From JBDRGD01 sp043818095 (GTDB lineage: Bacteria > Chloroflexota > Dehalococcoidia > Dehalococcoidales > RBG-16-60-22): a DNA stretch of 6,467 bases. Below the pieces are notes generated by a model. The model was not told where the DNA came from, made no database searches, and saw nothing but the letters and a program-made list of their open reading frames with translations. The position numbers were made by a program, and so were the translations under genes. How positions within the stretch are numbered: position 1 is the first letter of the stretch; every line of letters begins with the position of its first letter. This document shows positions 1 through 5,871 of this stretch, in pieces. The stretch spans positions 1 to 6,467 of the forward strand of contig JBDRGD010000003.1 of assembly GCA_043818095.1 (NCBI GenBank), given 5' to 3'.

Positions 1-205
1 TAGCTTCCGGGGCGAGCAGCCAGGTGTCCAGGTTACGGGAGGGCACCCCGGTTATCTTGGTGTGGTAGGTGGGGTCAATGTAGTCCGGGCCGGTCTTGAA
101 CGGCTGCACCTTGAGGCCGCGCTTCCCCAGCGCCCCCATCAACCCGGTGGCGATCGAGGTCTTGCCTACGCCGCTGGTGGCCCCGGCGATAATAATCGCT
201 TTCAC
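1..205 (-). CDS. cbiA: Cobyrinate a,c-diamide synthase CbiA, N-terminal part (runs off the left edge)
   Basis: This is the first 68 codons of CbiA, the cytoplasmic ATP- and glutamine-dependent amidotransferase that converts cobyrinate to its a,c-diamide after corrin ring assembly. The visible part starts MKAIIIAGATSGVGKTS. It carries the nucleotide-binding P-loop GATSGVGKTS at residues 8-17 and the conserved stretch QPFKTGPDYIDPTYH at 34-48, both typical of the CbiA/CobB dethiobiotin-synthetase-like N-terminal domain. The C-terminal glutamine amidotransferase domain would lie beyond the window. The start is GTG, chosen because an AGGAG sits 5 bases upstream and because the start overlaps the stop of the upstream cbiGH gene as GTGA, a usual sign of translational coupling. 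CobQ/CbiP is the main alternative, but the PDYIDPTYH stretch favours CbiA. The CbiA/CobB distinction is made from pathway context. Confidence 0.93.
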   Translation of the reverse strand, partial: MKAIIIAGATSGVGKTSIATGLMGALGKRGLKVQPFKTGPDYIDPTYHTKITGVPSRNLDTWLLAPEA

Positions 206-2082
206 GGCTGCTCCTGCCCGAGTTGATATTTCTTTCCATAGCCGCGGGGGGTTACCATCCGCCCGCCGGAAACAAAGGTATCCCGGTTGCCGATAATCAC
301 GGTCGTGTTCATGCCGATATCGTGGTCCGGCAAGTGCTCAAGGTCGGTTACCGCTACTTCCTGTCCCGGCCGGTAGGCATTGGTGACGATGCCCGCCGGG
401 GTTGTGGGCGGGCGATGGCGCAGTATAATCTCACGTGCTTCCACGAGCTGTTGCCGGCGCCGGTGGCTCTGCGGATTGTAGAGTACGGTCACGAAATTCT
501 CCCTGCCCGCCGCCTCCAGACGGCGGCAAATCTCCGCCCACGGGACGAGGTAGTCGCTGAGACTGATGGCGGCAAAGTCGCCCGAGATAGGGCTGCCGAG
601 GAGAGCAGCAGCGGCGGCCAGGGCGGGCACACCGGGTACCGGTACGATATCTATTTTTGGAGATGGCTGTTCGCGGAGGATTTCTCCTGCTAGGCCCGCC
701 ATCCCGTAGATGCCGCTGTCCCCGCTGGAGATAAGCGCGACCTTCCTGCCCTGCCGCGCCAGGTCGATGGCGTTCTTGACGCGGGCAACCTCGTCGCCCA
801 TGCCCGTGGCGACCACCTGTTTCCGCTGCAGCAGCGGCTTGATAAGGTCGAGATAGGTGCGGTAGCCGATAACCACCTCGCTGCGGTCGATGGCGTCCCG
901 CGCGGCAAAGGTCATCTGTTTCAGGTCGCCCGGGCCGGTGCCCACCAGGAAAAGTGTGCCTTTACCGGTCTGGGGGCTGCCGGCGAAAGAATATCGGGCC
1001 ACGGCCACCGTAACCGCTCTCCCGAAACCGGCTTTAGGCACCAGGAGGCCCGATGCCCGGCTGCTCAGCAGTGCCGCCGCCTCGCATACCGAGGGCGTCC
1101 CCGCGTGTCTCAGGGCCGCCGCCGAGGGTGCGGAGGGAAACCCGGTCTCGCGCAGTGCCTCCCGTGCATGGTATTCCACCGGCAGACCCCAGGCGCGGGC
1201 AAATTCCAGGAGACCCGCCTCGTCCTTCTTAAGGTCGATTGTCGCAATCGCACGGATACATTTCGGCGATAGCTCGTTATCCGAGAGAGCCTGAACTACG
1301 GCCGCTTCGATAGCCTCTGATGTCGTGCCGCGGTTGCAGCCGATGCCCAGCACCAGGCTTTTCGGGCGATATATCAGGGTGAGGTCGGGCAGCGAATGGA
1401 GGAGAGTTTCGTCGAGGAGACGGTCGGTAATCAGCACCGCGACGGCAGAATCCGTTTTCTGTAAGCCTTCCAGCGTGGGGTAAACGGTGATGTTGTCCGG
1501 CAGGGGGTCGGCACGGTGCCACCAGTCCGGCTCCCCGGCATCCTGGTAAACGCCCACGGGCTCCCCGTTGACCAGCGCGGCGCTGGCTAGCGTGAGACGG
1601 GAATCGTCTTCGATTTTCCAGCCGAACTCCCGGCCGAGAAGGTCCATGGCGATCGTTCCGCCGACATCCGAGGCGGTGGTAATCACCGGTTGGGCGTCCA
1701 GAAGCAAGGCGACCTTTTCCGCCAGCGCGTTGGCCCCGCCGATATGCCCCGAGAGCAGGCTGATAGCGAAGGTGCCGGCATCGTCCACGGTCACAACCGC
1801 CGGGTCGTGGTGCTTGTCCCGGACCTCGTCCGCCAGCAGGCGCACAGCGCTGCCTGTCGCCATGATGAGCACCATGTTGCGGTAGCGACGAAAAATGTCG
1901 GTAACGACATCCTTGACGGCAGAATAAGGTGATTCTCCGTCTCCAGGATTATCCGAAAGCTTCTCCGGCAAATAGAGCCGGCTGCCGGGGAGCAGTTGCC
2001 GCAGGCGCCTGCCCAGCGCCGCGCCCCTCCGGGTGATTGCCACGATGGCGGTATCTTCTTTGTCAGGACTGCCGGTATTCAT
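202..2082 (-). CDS. cbiGH: Bifunctional CbiG-CbiH fusion: cobalt-precorrin-5A hydrolase / cobalt-precorrin-3B C17-methyltransferase
   Basis: One continuous 626-residue frame joins two cobalamin enzymes. The N-terminal part, to about residue 366, is CbiG, which opens the delta-lactone and removes the two-carbon fragment as acetaldehyde. Its marks are LSGHIGGAN at 110-118, ASDVGGTIAMD at 137-147, GIGCNRGTTSEAIE at 246-259, CEAAALL at 333-339 and KAGFGRAVTVAVAR at 350-363. After a linker of only about ten residues comes a complete CbiH/CobJ-type SAM methyltransferase that methylates C17 and contracts the ring: GTGPGD at 381-386, SSGDSGIYGMA at 452-462, VPGVPAL at 482-488, SLSD at 507-510, YNPQS at 535-539, GIVTNA at 564-569 and TTVIIGN at 593-599. 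The start is uncertain. I chose the ATG; an in-frame GTG 12 bases further upstream is possible, and neither has a clear Shine-Dalgarno. With the ATG, the gene overlaps the end of cbiF by 20 bases. Neither half shows truncation or a lost motif. Confidence 0.95.
   Translation of the reverse strand: MNTGSPDKEDTAIVAITRRGAALGRRLRQLLPGSRLYLPEKLSDNPGDGESPYSAVKDVVTDIFRRYRNMVLIMATGSAVRLLADEVRDKHHDPAVVTVDDAGTFAISLLSGHIGGANALAEKVALLLDAQPVITTASDVGGTIAMDLLGREFGWKIEDDSRLTLASAALVNGEPVGVYQDAGEPDWWHRADPLPDNITVYPTLEGLQKTDSAVAVLITDRLLDETLLHSLPDLTLIYRPKSLVLGIGCNRGTTSEAIEAAVVQALSDNELSPKCIRAIATIDLKKDEAGLLEFARAWGLPVEYHAREALRETGFPSAPSAAALRHAGTPSVCEAAALLSSRASGLLVPKAGFGRAVTVAVARYSFAGSPQTGKGTLFLVGTGPGDLKQMTFAARDAIDRSEVVIGYRTYLDLIKPLLQRKQVVATGMGDEVARVKNAIDLARQGRKVALISSGDSGIYGMAGLAGEILREQPSPKIDIVPVPGVPALAAAAALLGSPISGDFAAISLSDYLVPWAEICRRLEAAGRENFVTVLYNPQSHRRRQQLVEAREIILRHRPPTTPAGIVTNAYRPGQEVAVTDLEHLPDHDIGMNTTVIIGNRDTFVSGGRMVTPRGYGKKYQLGQEQP
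211..215 (-). promoter_or_regulatory. Ribosome binding site of cbiA (AGGAG)
   Basis: AGGAG lies 5 bases before the GTG start of cbiA and inside the last codons of the cbiGH reading frame. It supports a GTG start in the GTGA stop-start overlap. Confidence 0.75.
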
Positions 2083-2824
2083 GTTTAAAGTCACGGTTGT
2101 ATAATTTCGAACGCTGCTTAAGTTTAGCGGGGTCGAGAAAGTCGCCGACGAGTATCAGCGCCTGTTTTTTAATACCTGCGGCTTTGACGTCTGCCGCCAG
2201 GTCTTTTATGGTGGTGCGTAGCACCTGCTGGTCGGGCCAGCTCGCCCGGTAGACCACCGCCGCCGGTGTCTCCGCATGGTATCCCCCGGACAGCAGTTCC
2301 GCGGCGACTTTTTCCACCAGTGAGGCGCTCAGGAAGACCGCGAGGCTGGCGCGGTGCTGCGCCAAATTATGCAGGCTTTCCCGGGCGGGCACGGGGGTAC
2401 GGCCTTCAAGGCGCGTGATGATTACCGTCTGGGAAAGCTCCGGGGCGGTAAGCTCTTTCTTTAATGCGGCCGCCGCCGCGAACAGCGAGCTGACACCGGG
2501 GACGACCTCATATTCGATTCCTTTTTCATCGAGGGCGGCCATCTGCTCCCCGATAGCGCCGTAAACAGCGGGGTCTCCGCTCTGCAACCGGGCAACCGTC
2601 TTGCCCTGTGCGACCGCTTTTTCGATAATCCCGGTAATCTCTTCCAGGTTGAGCGAGGCGCTCCGGTGGATTTCCGCCCCTTTCCGGGCGCAGGCGCAGA
2701 CCTCCGGGTTTATCAGGGAATCGGCGTAGATGATAACGTCCGCCTCCTCGATGATGCGTCGCGCTTTCACCGTTAACAGCTCGGGGTCGCCGGGACCGGC
2801 GCCGACAAAGTAAACGAGGGCCAT
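2063..2824 (-). CDS. cbiF: Cobalt-precorrin-4 C11-methyltransferase CbiF
   Basis: This 253-residue SAM-dependent tetrapyrrole methylase is of full family length and methylates C11 of cobalt-precorrin-4 to give cobalt-precorrin-5A. Visible family marks are the N-terminal glycine-rich loop FVGAGPGDPELLTVKA at 6-21, YADSLINPEV at 33-42, the CbiF/CobM signature RLQSGDPAVYGAIGEQM at 79-95, VPGVSS at 108-113, SQTVIITR at 131-138 and VYRASWPDQQ at 191-200. The ADSLINPEV and YGAIGEQ stretches separate it from the CbiL and CbiH paralogues next to it. The ATG start is set by a good GAGGA four bases upstream and by a one-base TAATG overlap with the cbiL stop. An in-frame extension to 2917 would add 31 residues that do not look like the family and would run deep into cbiL. 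The 3' end overlaps the start of cbiGH. Confidence 0.96.
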   Translation of the reverse strand: MALVYFVGAGPGDPELLTVKARRIIEEADVIIYADSLINPEVCACARKGAEIHRSASLNLEEITGIIEKAVAQGKTVARLQSGDPAVYGAIGEQMAALDEKGIEYEVVPGVSSLFAAAAALKKELTAPELSQTVIITRLEGRTPVPARESLHNLAQHRASLAVFLSASLVEKVAAELLSGGYHAETPAAVVYRASWPDQQVLRTTIKDLAADVKAAGIKKQALILVGDFLDPAKLKQRSKLYNRDFKHEYRQS

Positions 2825-3555
2825 TATTTCCTCACAATCACCAGCGAAAAGTAGTCGGCCTTGTCCTTGGGTAAACGCCGGATGTCCCGGACGATTTCCT
2901 CTTCGCCGGTAGTGCATCGCTTGACATAAATACTCTTATCCGCGAGGTCCATATCCTCGAGGATGAGGACAAGCCGGGCAAAGACCGTGTTGACTTTCAG
3001 GAAGACCACCGTGGCGAAGTTCTCCAGGGCGTTGCGGATAACACTTTCCGGCTGGTCGCCCGAGATTACGGCGATATTATCGTCGTCGCTGCCGAGGGGC
3101 ACCGCGGTCCTGGCTGCCGCGGCGTTAATCGACGAGACACCGGGGACAATCTCAATTTCGATTTCGGGGTGGCTGTTTTTTAATTCCCCCATGACATGAA
3201 TGAAAGTCCCGTAGAAAAGGGGGTCGCCCACGTTCACAAAGGCACCGTCCTCACCGCGTTCCAGGTGGCTCCAGACGCATTCGGCGGCCCGCCGCCAGTG
3301 TTCCCGCAGCTTGTCTTCGTCCCGCAGCATCGGCAGGACGATGCCGATGACCTTCGCGGCCAGATGCGGCTGGAGGCCGGTAATGACAGACTCGGCGATG
3401 CTTTTGTCCCCGGCGGACTTCTTCGGCACGAATATCGCCGCGACCTCGTTGAGTATGCGCTGCGCTTTAAGGGTAACCAGTTCCGGGTCGCCGGGACCGA
3501 TGCCCACTCCATAGAGACGGCCGTACTGCCTGTTATTATCTGTCGTCATTATCAT
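2824..3555 (-). CDS. cbiL: Cobalt-precorrin-2 C20-methyltransferase CbiL
   Basis: This is a 243-residue SAM-dependent methylase that makes cobalt-precorrin-3 from cobalt-precorrin-2, the first methylation after cobalt insertion in the anaerobic route. The frame shows GVGIGPGDPELVTLKAQRIL at 16-35, VPKK at 43-46 with a following SIAESVI as in the CbiL/CobI group, FVNVGDPLFYGTFIHV at 106-121, VPGVSSINAAAARTAVPL at 137-154, FLKVNT at 185-190 and KRCTTGEEEIVRD at 212-224. The last motif and the DPLFYGTF stretch mark it as CbiL rather than CbiF or CbiH. The length is normal. The ATG lies 5 bases after the cbiET stop, with no clear Shine-Dalgarno before it, so reinitiation after cbiET is likely. 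A second in-frame ATG two codons later is an equal possibility. Precorrin-2 (CobI) specificity cannot be excluded by sequence, but the operon has CbiD and CbiG, so the cobalt substrate is expected. Confidence 0.95.
   Translation of the reverse strand: MIMTTDNNRQYGRLYGVGIGPGDPELVTLKAQRILNEVAAIFVPKKSAGDKSIAESVITGLQPHLAAKVIGIVLPMLRDEDKLREHWRRAAECVWSHLERGEDGAFVNVGDPLFYGTFIHVMGELKNSHPEIEIEIVPGVSSINAAAARTAVPLGSDDDNIAVISGDQPESVIRNALENFATVVFLKVNTVFARLVLILEDMDLADKSIYVKRCTTGEEEIVRDIRRLPKDKADYFSLVIVRK
2829..2833 (-). promoter_or_regulatory. Ribosome binding site of cbiF (GAGGA)
   Basis: GAGGA lies 4 bases upstream of the cbiF ATG, within the last codons of cbiL. It decides the start against an upstream in-frame extension and fits coupled translation at the TAATG junction. 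Confidence 0.8.
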
Positions 3556-3560
3556 CGGAT

Positions 3561-4793
3561 TTATTGCTTTTTTTCCGCGGAAAGGATAAAGACCGGATTG
3601 AGCGCCGCCATCCGGGTGAGTTCCCCGATATCGGTGCTGCGGGCGATATTCACCAGCGTTATCTCCGGCGGAAAGCCCCCGTCCCGGAAAGCCTGTGCCG
3701 CTTTCGACAGGTTTTCCAGCCCTACCAGGTTAACGACGACGCGTCCGCCGGGTCTGAGTCTGCGGGCAACGTAGGCGATAATCTCCGCGATTCTCCCCCC
3801 GCTGCCCCCGATAAAGACGGCGGTGGGCTCGGGCAGCGTATCAAGTCCGTCCGGGGCGAAAGTGGGGACTACGGTAACGTTGTCCGCCCGGAACTTGCGG
3901 AGGTTCTTCCGGATGATGGCAACATCGCCGGTGTTTTTCTCAACGGCGTAGACGTGCCCGTTTCCCGCCAGGAAAGATGCCTCCACGGAGACCGCGCCCG
4001 AGCCGGCGCCGATGTCCCAGACGACGTCGTTTTTCCCAATCCGCAGCTTCGCCAGGCTTACCGCGCGGACCTCCTGCTTGGTAATCAGGCCCTCTTTCGG
4101 CTTCCGCTGGTAAAACTCGCGGTCGGGTATTCCCGGGGCGCGGGGAGTGGGGGGCGATTTTTCATTATCACGCACTAAGATGAGGGTGTTCAACGGGGAA
4201 AACTCTCTCTGCAACAAGCCGCGGAGGCCGGTGCGGGTAATGCGCTCGGTTTTTTTACCGAGGTTCTCACAGACGTACGCCCGGTAGCCTTCGATGCCGC
4301 GGTCGAGTAAAGCCCGGGCGATTACCGCGGGGGAATGCTCGGCGTCCGTGAAAATGCCCGTTGTTTCGCTGTCTCGTACTCGGGCGATGATGTCCTCGAT
4401 AGGGCGGGCGTGCACGCTGACCAGGGCGGCGCCGTCCCAGCTTTCCCCGATGCGCGCGAAAGCCAGCTGCATCGCGCTGACGTTGGGGACGATTCTAATC
4501 ACACCCTTACCCAGCGCCCCGGTCAGGTAACCGGCAATCCCGAAAAAGCCGGGGTCGCCCGAAGCCAGGACCACCACCCGTTTCCCGTCCCGGTTCGCCT
4601 TTAGCAAATCGACGATTTCCTTCAAGTTACCGCCGATGGCGACCTTTTCCCCGGACAGCGCGGGGAACATATCCAGCAGCCGCTGTCCCCCGCAGACGAT
4701 GTCCGCCCTTGTCACGCGGCGGCGCATCCCGGTGGTCAGGCTGTCGGCCCCGCCCGGGCCTACCCCGATAATCCAGACCTTATGCCCCGGCAT
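3561..4793 (-). CDS. cbiET: CbiE-CbiT fusion: cobalt-precorrin-7 C5-methyltransferase / cobalt-precorrin-6B C15-methyltransferase (decarboxylating)
   Basis: This is a 410-residue two-domain enzyme of the kind called CobL in the aerobic pathway. Residues 1 to about 205 are CbiE, a tetrapyrrole methylase for C5: IIGVGPGG at 8-15, CGGQRLLD at 34-41, LASGDPGFFGIAGYL at 76-90 and VPNVSAMQLAFARIGESWD at 102-120. A proline-rich linker follows at about 211-223. Residues from about 224 are CbiT, a Rossmann-type methyltransferase that methylates C15 and removes the ring C acetate carboxyl: PKEGLITKQEVRAVSLAKL at 232-250, the SAM loop VWDIGAGSGAVSVE at 258-271, AVEKN at 283-287 and VFIGGSGGR at 326-334. 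The ATG is chosen over one 24 bases upstream because GGGGAGG lies four bases before it and the protein then starts MPGHKVWIIGVGPGG, as expected. It overlaps cbiD by 14 bases. Both halves look intact. Confidence 0.96.
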   Translation of the reverse strand: MPGHKVWIIGVGPGGADSLTTGMRRRVTRADIVCGGQRLLDMFPALSGEKVAIGGNLKEIVDLLKANRDGKRVVVLASGDPGFFGIAGYLTGALGKGVIRIVPNVSAMQLAFARIGESWDGAALVSVHARPIEDIIARVRDSETTGIFTDAEHSPAVIARALLDRGIEGYRAYVCENLGKKTERITRTGLRGLLQREFSPLNTLILVRDNEKSPPTPRAPGIPDREFYQRKPKEGLITKQEVRAVSLAKLRIGKNDVVWDIGAGSGAVSVEASFLAGNGHVYAVEKNTGDVAIIRKNLRKFRADNVTVVPTFAPDGLDTLPEPTAVFIGGSGGRIAEIIAYVARRLRPGGRVVVNLVGLENLSKAAQAFRDGGFPPEITLVNIARSTDIGELTRMAALNPVFILSAEKKQ

Positions 4794-5871
4794 GGGACCT
4801 CCCCAGGACGGCGCCATCGTAGTCCGACAGGATGCAGTCGACGGCCACCCTGCCCCCGGTGTGCTTCCGGCATTTCTCCGCCGCCAGCCGGCAAAGCTCG
4901 TCGCAGAACCGCGGCACGCATGGCTCCGGCAGCATTCTCCGCAGGTGATTGGCGGTAACGGCTGTCTTCAAATCGTCACGGCTTTCTTCCGGCAGGCCGC
5001 AGGTTACAGCTAAATCTGCCAGGAACCCGATGTCCACCCGGGAATCGCTGATATTCGTATAGAGGTGGCCCGCCGCCAGCTTGCTTATCTTGCCGGTCAT
5101 GCCCCAGACGGTCGCCCGGGGAATTTCTTTCGCGGCACACTGTTCCAGCGCGTAGCCGATAAAGTCGCCCGCCTGGATGAAACACTCCTCGGGGAGTTGT
5201 TGCAATTCTTGCTGGGCGAACTTTTCGCTGCGCCGTCCGGTGGCCACGACCACCCGGCGGCCTCCACAGGCGACGGCGATGTCCAGTGCCTGGGAAATAC
5301 TTGCCTGGTAAGCGTCTATCGAATAAGGAATAACAATGCCGGTCGTCCCCAGGATGGAGATACCGCCCCGTATCCCGAGCCGCCGGTTGAGGGTCCTCCT
5401 GGCCAGCTCCTCGCCGGACGGTACCGAAATAACCACCCGGATGCCGCTGCCGTTGAGCTTTCCTGCCGTTACCCCGGTCACGGCCTCTTCAATCATCCGC
5501 CGCGGCACCGGGTTGATTGCTGGTTCGCCGACGGGTATCTCCAGTCCCGGTTTGGTCACCGTGCCTACCCCTTTACCCCCTGTGACGGTCACGCCCGGTA
5601 TATCCTGCCGTGAGACCGTCGCCCGGATTTCCGCCCCGTCGGTAACATCGGGGTCGTCTCCGGCGTCCTTAATCACGGAGCACTCCGCCCGGTCATGGTC
5701 GAAAGTGCAGCCGTTTATTACAAAATCGGCAAAGCTGTCCCCGGTAAGCTGAACCCGCACTCGTTTTACCGGCGCCTGTGTCAGCAAGGCGATGGCCGCG
5801 GCCCGTGCCGCCGCCGCCGCGCAGGCCCCGGTGGTATAGCCGGAACGCAGCTTATCTTTACCGGCTCTCAT
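4780..5871 (-). CDS. cbiD: Cobalt-precorrin-5B C1-methyltransferase CbiD
   Basis: CbiD is a 363-residue enzyme specific to the anaerobic pathway. It transfers a methyl group from SAM to C1 of cobalt-precorrin-5B, giving cobalt-precorrin-6A. It is not related to the tetrapyrrole methylases around it. The N-terminus has the family hallmark RSGYTTGACAAAAARAA at 9-25. Further marks are CSVIKDAGDDPDVTDGAEI at 64-82, GGKGVGTVTKPGL at 98-110, GEPAINPVPRRMI at 115-127, NRRLGIRGGISILGTTGIV at 162-180 and GMTGKISKLAAGH at 257-269. The length is that of the family. The ATG at 5871 is chosen because AAGGA lies 5 bases upstream and the hallmark then sits near the N-terminus; an in-frame ATG 27 bases upstream has no such support. 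It overlaps the end of cbiO by 14 bases and cbiET by 14 bases. Its presence is the best single sign that the pathway is the oxygen-independent one. Confidence 0.97.
   Translation of the reverse strand: MRAGKDKLRSGYTTGACAAAAARAAAIALLTQAPVKRVRVQLTGDSFADFVINGCTFDHDRAECSVIKDAGDDPDVTDGAEIRATVSRQDIPGVTVTGGKGVGTVTKPGLEIPVGEPAINPVPRRMIEEAVTGVTAGKLNGSGIRVVISVPSGEELARRTLNRRLGIRGGISILGTTGIVIPYSIDAYQASISQALDIAVACGGRRVVVATGRRSEKFAQQELQQLPEECFIQAGDFIGYALEQCAAKEIPRATVWGMTGKISKLAAGHLYTNISDSRVDIGFLADLAVTCGLPEESRDDLKTAVTANHLRRMLPEPCVPRFCDELCRLAAEKCRKHTGGRVAVDCILSDYDGAVLGRSHAGA
4798..4804 (-). promoter_or_regulatory. Ribosome binding site of cbiET (GGGGAGG)
   Basis: A strong GGGGAGG sits 4 bases before the chosen ATG of cbiET, inside the cbiD coding end. 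It decides this ATG against the in-frame ATG 24 bases upstream. Confidence 0.85.

Noticed and set aside
690..908. Minus-strand 72-codon frame within the CbiH region, possibly a frameshifted fragment
   Set aside because: The CbiH frame is continuous and carries all its motifs across this stretch. The alternative frame is arginine- and serine-rich with no domain, so it is a shadow.
2825..2917. N-terminal extension of CbiF by 31 residues
   Set aside because: It would lie entirely inside cbiL and has no family similarity. The ATG at 2824 has a good ribosome binding site and gives the normal N-terminus.
3196..4178. Long plus-strand open frames (up to about 204 codons) opposite cbiL and cbiET, with similar ones opposite cbiH (223-693) and cbiD (5065-5613)
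   Set aside because: They are antisense to genes with full family motifs, show no recognisable domains, and are expected in G+C-rich DNA where the reverse frames lack stops.
4794..4817. Longer CbiET starting eight codons upstream
   Set aside because: The GGGGAGG four bases before the ATG at 4793 fits that start. The extra residues are not typical of CbiE.
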